Numbered from the stretch's first letter, positions 21,239 to 32,712 are shown. The stretch is 64,000 bases of DNA from Neurospora crassa OR74A (GCF_000182925.2 NC_026506.1:124001-188000); one strand, 5' to 3'. Notes: generated by a model from the sequence alone, not told the origin. Made by a program: numbers and translations.

Positions 21239-21466
21239 TCAATGCTTACCACAGACCAGACAAACCACAGCCCTCTCCAACTCTTTATCCGCCTTTTGCT
21301 GGACCGTGATGGTTCTCACTCCATTGGGGCACTTGTTGACATAGTCACCTTCAAACTCGATACCCAACTCTTGAGCCGTGGGGCAACGAATCTTTTCATC
21401 AGGGATCGGCTTGGTAGAGCCACAAGTGCGGCAGATGGCGGGAGTGAAGGGGACTTGGAAACACAT
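21239..21466 (-). CDS. Small cysteine-rich protein, putative zinc binding, about 75 aa
   Basis: Not a recognised family. The ATG at 21466 starts MCFQVPFTPAICRTCGS; the protein holds a C-x2-C pair (CRTC), single cysteines in KIRCPTAQ and NKCPNG, and a closing C-x2-C pair (CLVC), which suggests a small zinc-binding fold. The unspliced frame stops at 21239, but a GTAAGC donor begins at 21249 right after CLVC. A GCTAAC branch site and GGGATGCAG acceptor ending at 21113 could join a tiny last exon giving VFIEGI and a stop. Either ending leaves the cysteines intact. An octamer TAGAGGTA is 65 bp upstream at 21531-21538. Confidence 0.6.
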   Translation of the reverse strand: MCFQVPFTPAICRTCGSTKPIPDEKIRCPTAQELGIEFEGDYVNKCPNGVRTITVQQKADKELERAVVCLVCGKH

Positions 21467-24181
21467 GTTTGCTGTGGGTAGTATGTGGTGATACCCGGTG
21501 TCTGAGCACTGAGTATCTGTTATTCGCAAGTAGAGGTAGATGAATGTCTTGATCCGTATCCGGTTGTGGCGGTGAGTGTGATCTGATGGCGAGAGACGGA
21601 AGACTTCATGTTTGGCTCAGTGTGTCTTTTGCTTTTATATCTTTTCGGGAGAGAGGATGTCCTGTGAATATTCACCTGAGTTGGGTCGTGTTTTGACATA
21701 ATTGCATTATATTCCTGGTGATGTTCCATGGACGAAGCTGTTATGTTGATACAATGGCCTTGTTTCGATGAAAAGTGTTGCCCGGCGAAACAATTCGGAC
21801 AAAGAAAACAAAGCAGGTGAAGTCTCAGGGCCAATGAACAACAACGGTGATTTTGCTTTGCTTCGTTGTGTCCATCGGTCCAAGACAGACGAGAAGGATA
21901 GGGAATGTGATGGCAAAACAGCGAATCTCCAACCTGAACAAATATGAACGAGTACCTGATTCCACGACAGATCACTTCCAGTCCTCAGACCGCCATGCCA
22001 TCTCAGGATCGAGTCATTGAAGAACTGGAGATTGACCAGGTGCGTGACTGCTGATGTGCCCGAGTTCTGGGACTGCAAATAGGTTAGGATAGCAAGACTG
22101 AGAGTCATAGACTGGTTCTTCACCAGTTGGATTCGTAGCTGTCCATTCTGTATGTGAAGAAAGGGTGGGTGCATCATTGATGATGAGGAACGATGCGTCG
22201 AAGAAAGGAATGCTCAGCCGTGCGTGAAATACGTTGTGGTACTGGGTAGGTAGTTTCTGTTGCAAGCGCACTACTGTGTTCGCTTTGCTGACTGTCCATT
22301 ACGTCCGCATCTACACCTGGTATGGCATCTTGTGAGTTGTTGCGATGCTTGCCCACGCGGCGGTCGTCACTTCATTGTATTGCTCGCGCGCGTCTTATTT
22401 GATGTCGGTAACATTTCGACTGGGAGTTCTTCATGTCACATTCTTGCCCTCAGTTCTGTTCATGGCGGAACGAAGTGCCGATTTTGTGACCATCAAGATT
22501 TTCCTGAGAGAAAGGTTACCTAGATGGACGAGCCGAGGCCTACTTAAAGGCCAGCTTTTCAGCATGAAGGGAACAACGCGGAGTAGTCGTTTCGATGAAG
22601 TTAGTTTTCATAATAAGATAGAGCAGATTCAAGACAAGTGTTGATGGAAAGATGCCGTTGCTCTGATGAAAGAGGTGACTGGAGCAACCAAGGAGGGCCG
22701 GGAAGAAGAGAGACGGGAGCCGGCGGCACAACACGACGAACGGGCAGATTTGCTCGGCACCGAAAAGCTTTCGTTGACAAAGGCAACGCCACGCTTGCTG
22801 ATACTTAAAATTGCTTAGCGAAGTAGCAGGCATTCGCAAGGGCAGGAGCGACATCAACATCATGTCGGATTAAAGTTCACAGTCCTTCGGGCCATCACTT
22901 GTAGGATGTGATGTACGACAAGGCTTGAAGTCGGAATCTGTGGATGTGGTGGCTGATCAGCATTGATATATGGCGTGTGCCCAGGATTACTTCGGCCCAA
23001 AGCGGTTGATCACCAGTTATCGTGTAACCTGAGGTTAAAGAGGACCGAGCAAACAAGGCGAAGATTAGTGTAGTGTCCCAGTGTACACTATTGTTGTCGA
23101 AGAGGTCCAAATATCCAATGGTTTGAGGATTGATTACGTACATATTGGTGTTTGTAAATCGCGTGGGGATCTCCCCGAACAGGAGAAGCTATCCAGTATG
23201 CCCCTGGCTCGGAATATTTTGGCAACGAAAGACGTCCGATTGGCAAAAAAAATGACCCTGATGTGCGACGGGAGTAGAGGTAAGACATCGGGCCATGCCC
23301 GTCGTTGAATCGTCGCCGAACGCACCCCACTCAGTGAGCTATCAATCGTGATGCTCATCGCTGTACCAACTAACAGAAACCCACAGTTATGTTGAGGAGC
23401 GCTGCTAAGGGCTGTTGCAAGTAGAGCATTGATTGTTAGGGCTTGCCACTTACGGACAATGGTGGGGTGAGAGCTGCATAAAGGGACCTGTAGCGGGGAT
23501 GTTTAGGGGCCACAAGGGGTCTTTTTCAGCGCCCTAAGAGGCTGAAGCGGTGGGGCATCACGGCGTTCTGGACTGTTTGGGTCAAGGAACGATGACATCA
23601 TAGCATCTGACGCAAGCCCAGGCCTGGCCTTGTCTGGACCGGGGCGTGACCAACCACAGGCGGCGCAACGTCATGGCCAGGGCAGAAAATCCGATGTCTT
23701 GCTTTCTTCTTTCGTCACTCACTGCCACATCCCGGCATCCGTCGTCCAGTCCAGTCTTGTTTATCGTTGCTTTGGATACTAGGCGGCTACCTAGGTATGC
23801 ATCAAGGGCAACTTTATTGAAGGTTCTCGGCCTACCTACCTATCTACCTAGCGTACCCATATACCTACCTACCTAAGTATATACTCTGTCTTCTTGTTCT
23901 GGACCCCAATTGCAGCAGGGAGACAGAATGCAACCATGCTGATGCCCTCTTGTCCTTCTCCTGTTCCTACTACTTTACTCAACTACAACGCGATCGATTG
24001 ATCTCTTTCTTCCTCTTTTCTTTCATTTGGTTCCGGTTTTCATCTATCCCGCGACGCCGATCAACAACTACCCAACCTGCCTGTCCATACCTACCTATCT
24101 ACCCACCTACACCTAGTCTCCAACACGAAACGCACTCGACACCATATCTAATCGACCGACCCACACCACCGAGAGCCTCCG
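21467..24181. other. Long intergenic stretch
   Basis: About 2.7 kb without a supportable gene. Short open frames on both strands show no recognisable domain. It includes TACC-rich simple repeats at about 23832-23878 close to the next gene and an octamer at 23275-23282. A long leader or promoter for the membrane protein gene at 24182 is likely. Confidence 0.45.
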
Positions 24182-25402
24182 ATGGCCGACAAAGCATCGA
24201 CGTACGAGCTCGAAAGGAAGGAGGATATGCCCAGTGCCTGCCCATCCTCAGGGCAACTGGACGGGGAAACACTCGAAACAACAACGCAACACCGTCACGG
24301 CCACCATCATGGCCCTACGAACGGCCTTGCTCCCTCGGGGCACACGCAACCCCATTCCTCCGCCTCCTCCGCGACAGCTGTCAACATGCCCACTGGCGTC
24401 GACAACATTCCTCTCGACACCGTTCCGACCGTCGAGGACACCCCCGGCCTCCCGCGGCTAAAGTACAACATGATGGACTACAAATGGAAGCTCATCATCG
24501 TCTCCTCCCTGCTTGTCATCGAGTCGTCATTGCTACCCATCGCCCTCTTCTACGGCCTCTGGTACGGCACCGACCTTCGCCACGGAATCGTCTTCGCCAT
24601 CATCACCGCCTTCTTCGGCCTAGTTACTGGCATCGAATTCGGGCTCCGTTCCCTTAAACTCATCCTCCCGCGCGACGAATATCGCCCATTGGGTACCGAT
24701 CCCGTCAAAGACCGGTGGAAATTCGACTTCACCCACATGACGCTTTCGTTCGGGTACACGTACATGACGGGCATCTTGATTGGCGCCTCGATCCCGCACG
24801 AGCCGATAGTAAAACCGTTGGCGATGCCGGTGCCGCTTTTCTTCATACAGATGGGACTTCAATTACTGTGGACGGGCTGGGCGAACAAAAAACACAAAAA
24901 GGCGCCGTGCAGGATAAGTTCAGTACCCAAGGGGGGCAGGGTGCCGCCGCTGGTGCTCACGATTGTGGAGGATATTGTGGCGGTGGATGGTGCTGGGGGT
25001 AAGGAGTATAGAAGGGCCATCAATGCCAGGTATGAAGTCAGCAAGAGGTTCAGGGAGATGATTGCGAGGCAAAATTGGTTTTGGGGAGTGGGAGCGCTGG
25101 TAGACGGGGCGGCTACGATGATTGTGATTTGGACGATACCGCAAGAAATTGCGTATGGCGTTGGTATGTTGTTCTGTCCCCGTTCCCGGTTGAGGTGTCG
25201 ACCATGTATGAGATGCTAACGTTCGGTGCCACCAGCTTGGGCGAGCCCCCTTATCTTCTCAGCGATATGGACCGTCATCACCGTCATCTGGGTCAGACGA
25301 GATCTACGACGAGAAAAGGCAGAATGGCGAGCCAATGCGGAGCCGTCATTGTCCACTGAAGACACAACCACACAGGAGATGCAACAACAGTCTGTTGTCT
25401 AA
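24182..25402 (+). CDS. Seven-span integral membrane protein, possible GPCR-like, 382 aa
   Basis: Two exons, 24182-25163 and 25236-25402; the 72-nt intron has donor GTATGT, branch GCTAAC and acceptor CACCAG. Splicing turns the frame into YGVAWASPLIFSAIWTVITV. The first 90 or so residues are a hydrophilic, histidine-rich cytosolic-type tail. Hydrophobic segments follow at roughly 104-128, 133-157, 190-210, 216-240, 258-278, 310-332 and 334-360, giving about seven spans. The tail after the last is short and glutamine-rich. It belongs to a conserved but uncharacterised ascomycete family sometimes labelled family C GPCR-like; I see no ligand domain, so receptor function is only a possibility. Confidence 0.8.
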
Positions 25403-25508
25403 AGTCAAGGCTGGGGGAAAAAAATATATGAAGAGTTTTGTTTCTTTGCAGGTCAGCGTACACTGGTTTGGATGGTCCAGTTTCATTTTCGCGTTTCCTT
25501 TTCCTTCG

Positions 25509-25748
25509 TCAGGCAATATACCCACGCAATTTTTGACGAATTAAATCGGTTTCTTTTGCATGATCTGCTTTTTGCAACTGTCGTCTGCATCTAGCCGCCG
25601 AGCCCTTGATGCCCAAAGCCAGCTTGAGGTTACCCTGCACGAGGCCGACCATCTTGCCGGCCGCCATGCCCCACCCGTCGTTTGCAATCCGGCGTCTATA
25701 AATTTCCTCATCCCAATCGGTTATCCTAATGTTACTGAGGTCGAGCAA
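25509..25748 (-). pseudogene. Antisense coding-like fragment of an unknown host gene
   Basis: The - strand frame reads like a real protein C-terminus: ITDWDEEIYRRR, then GLVQGNLKLALGIKG, then LIRQKLRGYIA and a stop. It lacks an ATG start. The same frame continues upstream through two TGA codons into another protein-like stretch (LLRACEIIRRLKEALSC), which would run antisense into the start of the gene at 25878. I read it as a decayed host gene; family unknown. A related fragment (TVGLVQET) is seen antisense in the second duplicated block near 27482-27598. Confidence 0.35.
25581..25694 (+). repeat. Duplicated flank block, copy 1
   Basis: Matches 27482-27598 (shared stretches TCGTCTGCATCTA, GCCCTTGA, CTGCACGAGGCCGACC). 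It lies about 180 bp before the first of two paralogous membrane protein genes. Over the first 36 bp the copies differ only by three transitions. Confidence 0.7.
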
Positions 25749-25877
25749 TTCCTTTTCCGTTTCTCATCCTCAGCAACTCAAAGCCTCCTTCAACCGGCGA
25801 ATGATTTCGCAAGCCCTCAATAAACAAAGCGGCACTTCCAGTATCACGGCGTCAACGTAGCCTCGACTTTCTCGAAG

Positions 25878-26897
25878 ATGCCTGACACGTCGCCTCACAA
25901 GTTCGGTCTTGGGGAGAGGTTGATGGACATCCCGCCTGTCTTCTACCTTCTCTTCAAAATTAACGAAGGATTTCTATTTCCTCCCCAACCGTTCACCCCT
26001 CGCCTGGCAAGCAACTCCGACCGCCTTAGACCGGCATTTATCGATACTTGCAGTCCCACTGAACCTCAAGAAATATCCATCTCCAACGACCACCGACGTA
26101 CCATCGACGGCTGGCATGCAGTAATAGGGTGCATTCTTATCATCTTACTCTGCTCTGCCCTCCGCTTCTCCGAAGACAAATGGAACATGAGTTCCCGGAA
26201 AGGGCGTTGGTCATACCGTCTGGACTGGATGAAAGAAGTGAACTACCCGCCTGAGACTCGCACTTTAGCCCCGATCATGGTTCCTTCACACCAAGATTAC
26301 CGCCTCACCCAACGCCGCGAGGCGATAAGAGTACTCTTCATGGTTATGGTCACAACATGTGTGTGCCCGATCACAGAATATTTTTTGTGCACTAGGGCAG
26401 GAATTTCGGAACGATTGCATAACACTATGCAAGGAAACACAGCTGGAGAAGCATACGCTATGTTGGTGAATGGGCTTCTTTTGGTTTATCTGATCTTCAG
26501 ATATGGTATTCTTCCTTGGTTCGTGACTGCGGTGGCTAGTACGAGTATAGTCTTGACAATGCTCCCTCTGCCCGGCGACGCGGAGAATGCAATGAGTGTC
26601 TGGGACAGATGGATTGAGAGGTGGATAAATGCACACCAGTTGGAGAATGCAGTGGCAGAGGCCCGATACATGGCCGCGATGAAAGATCTCGACCCAGGAC
26701 CGCAGAACATGCCAACAGACTTCGGTCTCTTGGACTCCCATGTGCCTGAGTTGACGGTTGACGTATCCTGGCGTGACAAGTATAAAGGGTTCTCCTCAAC
26801 CGAGTACTTTGCGGGCTTGAATGGAGAGAAAAGTGGCCCGTCGATTGTCACAGGTAGAGGTAGGTGGGAAGTGACTATGGTGACTTTGTATGGATAA
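25878..26897 (+). CDS. Membrane protein of unknown function, tandem paralog 1, 339 aa
   Basis: Single exon with an ATG at 25878. I do not recognise a named family. It is clearly paralogous to the product of 28074-29102: both have an N-terminal FGLG motif, an R-E-A-(I/L)-R-(V/L)-LF segment leading into a membrane span with CPIT-(N/E)-YF, and the soluble motif (V)WDR-IERW. Predicted spans are about 80-96, 153-175 and a double span near 197-236. The tail is acidic and hydrophilic. The codon and base composition matches neighbours. The TAGAGGTA octamer occurs inside its 3' end at 26855-26862. Confidence 0.72.
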   Translation: MPDTSPHKFGLGERLMDIPPVFYLLFKINEGFLFPPQPFTPRLASNSDRLRPAFIDTCSPTEPQEISISNDHRRTIDGWHAVIGCILIILLCSALRFSEDKWNMSSRKGRWSYRLDWMKEVNYPPETRTLAPIMVPSHQDYRLTQRREAIRVLFMVMVTTCVCPITEYFLCTRAGISERLHNTMQGNTAGEAYAMLVNGLLLVYLIFRYGILPWFVTAVASTSIVLTMLPLPGDAENAMSVWDRWIERWINAHQLENAVAEARYMAAMKDLDPGPQNMPTDFGLLDSHVPELTVDVSWRDKYKGFSSTEYFAGLNGEKSGPSIVTGRGRWEVTMVTLYG

Positions 26898-28073
26898 TAG
26901 ATGTAGGATTCTAGCCAATCATAGCACGTATTTTATGCGAAGCCCATGCATTGTGCACTGTATGCTCTGATCACGAACAATAACCTCGTTGCTCTGGACA
27001 ACCAGCAAGTCAACGTGTATGATTACGATTCCAGGATAACGCGGCATCACTTCTGTCATTCCTATCTGACTCGATCTTTTCAACATCCTAGCCTGTCCTA
27101 CCTGCCGTCTCGAACAGAGTTACCGGCCATTCTTCGCTTGTGCTCCAAACGACCCATGGATGTCGATAAAACAACACTGATTATCACCAGGGTGACCATC
27201 CGAGTATCGGTTAGCCACTCGAAATGTTCATGACGCGTTATGTTGGTCACTCAAAGCCGCTGGCTGTGAAGTGAGGCTCGTAACTGACGAAGATACCTCT
27301 AAATCTTGAAACCGATCTCGATTTCAGTCTGGTCCCGAAACAATCAACACCCCATCGCAATTGCCCTCGTCAAACAGAAGATAGAAAATCAACACTCAAG
27401 CACAACGAGCCGCGTCCGCGACAGGATAACCATGGAATCCAACTCCCGAAAACATTCACGAATCGGATCAATCAATTCGCCTCGTCTGCATCTAACCGCC
27501 AAGCCCTTGACGCCCAAGCCAACTCATAACAGGTCTCCTGCACGAGGCCGACCGTGTTGACGGCCGCTATGCCCCGCCCCGGCGTTTGCAACTCGGTTTG
27601 GCAGTCGCAATCGACACTTTCACTACATGTACCGATTGAAGTTTTCTGTATTTAAGCCAGGCTGGGCAGGCAATTTTCTGTCCTCGATTCTTCTTGCAGA
27701 CAAGCGACGATCTTCCAATCCATTCTATGCTTCGTTTTCTTTCTTTTTTCTTTTATTTTTTTGGTTTATCCGGCATCCATCATTCCTAACACAACAGGTT
27801 CCCGGTATTTTCCTCCAACTCAGACGCTTTCTTTCCCCTGCTTTTCTCTGCTAGAGGTACTGGAGAGTACTTACCTGGCAACCGCATCATTCGGTCTTTG
27901 AAGATTTCCATCGACTCGCAATTTTCTCACTGGGCTACAAACTTGAGGTATATCACCAAAATGGAATCCGCCTCGATGTTACGCACCATGTACCACTCCT
28001 TTACTAACTGGCAATTGTTTGGAAGCGCTCTCCACCCATCGAGCCACCTCCAGTACCTTGACAGGACACAAAT
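26898..28073. other. Intergenic between tandem paralogs
   Basis: Holds the second duplicated block (27482-27598), a pyrimidine-rich stretch near 27725-27765 and octamers at 27294-27301 and 27852-27859. No gene seen. Confidence 0.45.
27482..27598 (+). repeat. Duplicated flank block, copy 2
   Basis: Diverged copy of 25581-25694, located about 475 bp before the second paralog. It shows that the tandem duplication included non-coding DNA and not just the gene. Confidence 0.7.
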
Positions 28074-29102
28074 ATGGATCCTCCACGTTCCAAAACCATC
28101 TCTCCTTACAACTTCGGCCTCGGCCACGACTTCAGGATCGCCCTTATCCAACCTTTTCTCTACTTCTTCTTAGAAGTCATCCTTGACATCGCTCCTTGGG
28201 GAGTGACTCCGAAACCCCAAAGTCTAACAGGGACGACCTCTCTCGACACCGACAGTCTCATTCAGCCCGACCAACTGCTCGCCTCTCTCGCCCAAAGTCG
28301 TGACGAAATCAGGGTGAAGGCAGCTTTCATATCCATAGGCATCACCGCTTTATTATCCTTTGTCTTCCACCAAATAGATTTCATGTGGCATGACCCATTT
28401 GCCTTCCGTCGTCGCCACATCCCGGTCCCCTCCTTTATCAAAAACGGGTTGTTTGATTCGGATCCGATCCCGGCGCCTGATGATTACGCCGTGACCAAAA
28501 GCCGAGAGGCACTGCGGTTGCTCTTTCTGGTGGTCATTTCAGGGATGCTCTGCCCCATTACAAACTATTTTTTTAGGCGCGCAGATGGAGCACTTGTGTA
28601 TCCAGACGATTGGGAGTCGCGTTTACTCCAGTCAGACTTTTGGAGGTTTATGGCTGACGAGTTACTCGACTCAATTGTGCTGTCTCAGTCTGGGTATGAC
28701 GGGATGATGCATGCGATGAAAGCCATCATGTTTCTTGTGCGTATAGTGTTTCCGTGCATGGCTACGGCGGCGACCACTATTGCGTTAGCGTTTGCGACTT
28801 TTGGGAGGAGGCATGGCGTGGTGGACATATGGGATAGGAGGATTGAGAGGTGGGTGGAGGCTTTCGAAAAGGAGAGATCTGAGGTGACGCTGGAAGAGTG
28901 GAAGATTTTATGGGAGAAGCAGATTCTGGGGATGAGCTTGAAGGCCGTTAAAGATGAGGTGGATATGGACGAGAGGAAAAACGAGTTGCTGACTTGGCGG
29001 AGGGGGATGAAGGAGGGCAGGGGGTATGGACCTGATTATTGGTTGCCGAGAGAGAAAGGAGCAAGCGCAAAGGCCGTTCCAGGATTCGAACGCAGTGGAT
29101 GA
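28074..29102 (+). CDS. Membrane protein of unknown function, tandem paralog 2, 342 aa
   Basis: Single exon from the ATG at 28074. Shares with the preceding paralog the SPYNFGLG start, the REALRLLFLVVISG span ending CPITNYFF, and IWDRRIERWVEA. Four or five hydrophobic segments are visible: about 22-38, 84-102, 143-165 and a double span near 217-247. The C-terminal 90 residues are highly charged and probably cytosolic, rich in Glu/Lys with short helical stretches. No catalytic motif is seen. Divergence from copy 1 is large, so the duplication is not recent. Confidence 0.72.
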   Translation: MDPPRSKTISPYNFGLGHDFRIALIQPFLYFFLEVILDIAPWGVTPKPQSLTGTTSLDTDSLIQPDQLLASLAQSRDEIRVKAAFISIGITALLSFVFHQIDFMWHDPFAFRRRHIPVPSFIKNGLFDSDPIPAPDDYAVTKSREALRLLFLVVISGMLCPITNYFFRRADGALVYPDDWESRLLQSDFWRFMADELLDSIVLSQSGYDGMMHAMKAIMFLVRIVFPCMATAATTIALAFATFGRRHGVVDIWDRRIERWVEAFEKERSEVTLEEWKILWEKQILGMSLKAVKDEVDMDERKNELLTWRRGMKEGRGYGPDYWLPREKGASAKAVPGFERSG

Positions 29103-29614
29103 GGACGCAAACCGCCCCAGAGGTACTGCTCCTGATTATTTATCTTGGTGTTGGGAATTTAAGGCAGGCGTTTATGGGCATACAAACCGATGATTTGGCC
29201 CAAAAGCAGCAAGGGGAGTTATCTGGAGGCCTTCGATGTGTTGTTCACCGCACAATTTGCACAAATGCCGTGGTAACCATACATAGGCAATTGAGCGAAT
29301 CGAATCGATGTTTAATCATACTGGGATCGTGCATGGGAGCGTCGCACTGAACCGGTGTGAACATGAAGATGCGAGAACGTGGCACGGCAGACTGGAGGGT
29401 TGAAAATGAGGGTTGTATGACGATCGGTGTAACAGTCGAAGGATGATAAATAGGTGTAGTCCGAGATGTTCGAGGTCGAATTTGTTCTTCTTTCTTCTCG
29501 TGATTTTGCTTGCGATTCTAGCTTGATCATTTTTTACGCGCATTTTGACCAGAAACGGGAACAGAAGAAGTCGTTGGGAGTGGATATCGAAAGCAAGAAG
29601 AACAATACCAGAAA
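29103..29614. other. Intergenic before methyltransferase gene
   Basis: No gene seen; probably the 3' end of the membrane protein transcript and the methyltransferase promoter. Confidence 0.4.
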
Positions 29615-30759
29615 ATGACAGCGGAAGCGGCAGTAGAACCAATCCAAGTCGTAAGTCTCGTGAAATCACTCATGGAACCCTCGAGACGACCAAAAGCATT
29701 AACGATGCCGTTCGTACAAGGATCATGATGTGGTTGGCGATCTTAACATCGACGACGGTGAGTCCATCATAGATGTCGAGAGTCTTTACGGCTCAACACA
29801 GTCCGTCACGGCCAGCATCTTCGAATACCGCGACGTGCATGGCCGTCTATATCAAGCATCCAGAACAACAGAGTACATCTTCCCTGTAGACGAGCAACAC
29901 CTCCAAGGCTACGACCTAGCGTGCGTTTCTCCTTCCTGCCATTCTCCAGGCCAAAACATTGACGAATTCCAGCCACGAATACATGCTCATCCTATTCTCC
30001 AACAAACTCTACCTCGCACCCATCTCCAACCCGCAAACCATCTTGGACATTGGCACCGGCACCGGCAACTGGGCCATCGACATTGCCACCGAGTTTCCCT
30101 CGGCCTCCGTAATCGGCACCGACATCTCAGCCGTACAACCCACCTTCGCACCGCCCAACGTATCTTTCCAAATCGATGACGCCCAGCTCGACTGGACGTT
30201 TGAACCTGGCCACTTCGACTTGATCCACTGCCGCTTTCTCTACGGCGGCATCGACGACTGGGCCAAGCTCTACCGACAGGCCTACACGCACCTGAAACCA
30301 GGCGGCTGGTTCCAAAACGTTGAAATCGACATTGAGACCTTATCGGAGAACCCCAAAATTCAGAATGATCCAGACCACGTCTTCAAAACGTGGTGTCAGC
30401 TATTCTGGGCTGTCGGGGACAAGACGGGTCGAACCATGCGGATTGGAAGAGATGGGACGATGGAACGGTTGATGAAGGAGCAAGGGTTTACAGAGGTGGT
30501 GCACAAGAGCTACAAGGTGCCGATTGGGGCGTGGGCAAAGGATGGGAAGCTGAAGCAGGTGGGGTTGCTGAATTGGCATTATATTGATCAGAGCTTGGAC
30601 GGGTTTGCGGTGTATCCGATGGGACAAGTGTTGGGATGGAGTAGGGAGGAGGTGGGTGAGTTGGTGGATAGGATGAGGAGGGCGATTAGGGATGTGAGGA
30701 GCCTGAGTTACTATACGGTGAAGGTGGTTTATGGGAGGAAACCGGAGGAGGGGCAGTAG
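29615..30759 (+). CDS. LaeA-like SAM-dependent methyltransferase, 340 aa
   Basis: Modelled as three exons: 29615-29650, 29721-29920 and 29973-30759, with introns of 70 nt (donor GTAAGT) and 52 nt (donor GTGCGT). Splicing joins VEPIQV to DHDVVGDL and YDLA to HEYMLILFSNKLYLAPI, as in the LaeA-like family. SAM-binding motif I is ILDIGTGTGNWAIDIA, followed by VIGTDIS, then FDLIHCRFL and LKPGGWFQNVEI. These proteins are soluble class I methyltransferases, some of which modulate secondary metabolism and development; the substrate here is unknown. The first short exon is the least certain part. No biosynthetic core gene is adjacent. Confidence 0.8.
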
Positions 30760-31264
30760 AGATAATCTATGGCTTCCTGAGATGGTGTGATGGAGTTGGG
30801 AGTTTGAGTTTAGTGAGTACCACCCGGCGGGATGAGACAGCAGTTCAAGTTGCCTGAGATGGCGCCATTTGGATACTGTACCTCTACATGCCCGGCACAT
30901 GGATCATGATGGCAACCGAGAGATGTCGACTCCATGCAATGCGGGTTTTTTTCCTTGTTAAAGTTTGGAAAATTTCTTACGTGCTCACAGATAAGTACCC
31001 AGTTTGCAATCCTTCAAGGGAGGAAGGAACTGAAGGCTCGGTGACGGCACCTGCCATCCAATCTAGTAATTTCCGTTTGGCCGTCTGCCTGCCTGCCCGA
31101 CTCTGTGGCGCATCCACTCCTGTTCCTCCTTCTGCCATAAATTGGAATTTCTCGTTCAGTTCAGTTCCCTTCCTCTCCCCGGCCTTCCAGGGTACTACTC
31201 GGTTCTCCTTGCTTGTCTTTCCCATCCGTCTCAAGCACATTCACTACTTCCATGCACCTTCGCC
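30760..31264. other. Intergenic before nucleotide kinase gene
   Basis: No gene seen. An octamer (as TACCTCTA) lies at 30879-30886, 120 bp after the methyltransferase stop. Confidence 0.4.
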
Positions 31265-32712
31265 ATGTCGGAACCCTATCAGCCTCGTCAATTCGGCGAG
31301 AACGTTCGCAGACTTCGCGATGATATTCGAAGGATCGGGCGCGAACTTCTACCTCCCGAAGATTTGGTGCCCGACTACACGAAGGAGCTTTCCATGCGAG
31401 AACCGATCCAAGTAACGATACCCGCGCGTACCCCGTCGCCCCTGCAACCAGCATTGCAACCTGTGCCCCAGTCTTCACCTCCCGGCGGCTCCAAAGAGCA
31501 GAATGCTGAGGAGATATCCACGAAAGATGAAGAAAAGGATCAGCGTCGCAAGTCAAATGGGTCGCAACATGAAATACTCACTGCCATTCAACAGCGCATC
31601 AATCATTTGGAGGAGCAAAACTCGTGGCCGGTGGCGCCCCGACAAACACAAGAAATCACATCCTTCAAGGACGCACTCGAGGTGCCCTTGCAAGTAGTGG
31701 GATCAAAAGCGACGGACGTTGGGTCCTCGGCTACCACCACCCTGATGCAGCACTTCTATGACCACATGATCATAGCCTACAAGAACTCAAGGGCTGATAT
31801 CGAGGCATTTTTTACTGCTAACCCTGATGTCATATTTGAAAAGTTCCAGTCAATGTCGGTCGAGGACCGATGGCGAGCCTTTCCAATGATACAAGCTTAC
31901 GTATCCAAAGCCAGCATACTGCGTACCGCTACAAAGACCACGAATCCTCGTCACAAACCCAGGTTCTTTGCTGTTCTCGGCGGACCAGGCTCGGGGAAAT
32001 CCACCATCTGCGCAACATGGGCCAAGCTGGATGGCGGCGTTATGCACATTGCTGTTGGAGACATCTTGCGTAGCGAGGCAAAGCGACCCGACAGCCCGTA
32101 TGCCGAAGTCCTCAAAGCCAATCTTGCAAAAGGCGCAATCGGCGATCCGGAGATGACAGTCGGTCTCATCAAGGACTACATCCGCACAAGGATACGCAGC
32201 GCAACCGGGCCTATCCACACCTATCTTCTCGACGGTACCTAAGCATTTTCCACTCGACCAACGTTTGCTGTGACTCGTACTGACCCCTTGTTCTCAATCC
32301 AGGATTTCCTCGTGCTGTTGCTTCAGCTCAATACTTTGAGCGGACCGTCGGCCCCATCAGCAAGGTCATTGTCCTCGATATACCCGAGGCGACTCTCATA
32401 GATCGATGTCTCCAGCGGAACCGGTCTGATGACAATCATGATCCCGTCCGAGAACGCATTCGCGTTTACAACACCAAGTCAGCCGAGGTTATCGCTGATT
32501 ATGCGCTTCGTGGCAAAGTCTCCCTATTGAGCGAGCCGTCTGACTGGCAAATAAGGACTTGGGCAGGATATTGGATCATGAACTTGAATCATACATTGTT
32601 CTATAGCGTGGATGTCGGCAAGGATGTGATTCTACGTGCTGTTGCCTGCGGGCTCCTCATATGGGAGCTCTGTGTCATACGCGACGACTGCACCGAACTC
32701 AATGCTCGTTGA
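31265..32712 (+). CDS. Adenylate-kinase-fold nucleotide kinase (UMP-CMP kinase-like), 459 aa
   Basis: Two exons, 31265-32234 and 32303-32712, across a 68-nt intron that joins YLLDG to GFPRAVASAQYF, the conserved LDGFPR motif. The P-loop GGPGSGKST is at residues 239-247, followed by the NMP-binding HIAVGDILR. The lid-side segment DIPEATLIDRCLQRN, then DDN, R-IRVYN and ADYALRGKV, is typical of UMP-CMP/adenylate kinases. The first 235 residues are not catalytic: a disordered proline-rich part and a helical domain, so the protein is about twice the usual kinase length. The ATG at 31265 is chosen because the upstream frame has only TTG. The last 50 residues are atypical, and a further intron there cannot be excluded. 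Confidence 0.78.

Larger units (their letters stand above)
25403..25877. other. Intergenic with antisense coding-like remnant
   Basis: Separates the seven-span gene from the first tandem paralog. Most of it is covered by the antisense remnant and the duplicated block listed separately. Confidence 0.45.

Noticed and set aside
29615-32712. Secondary-metabolite cluster around the LaeA-like methyltransferase
   Set aside because: No polyketide synthase, peptide synthetase or terpene cyclase is nearby; the neighbours are a nucleotide kinase and unknown membrane proteins.
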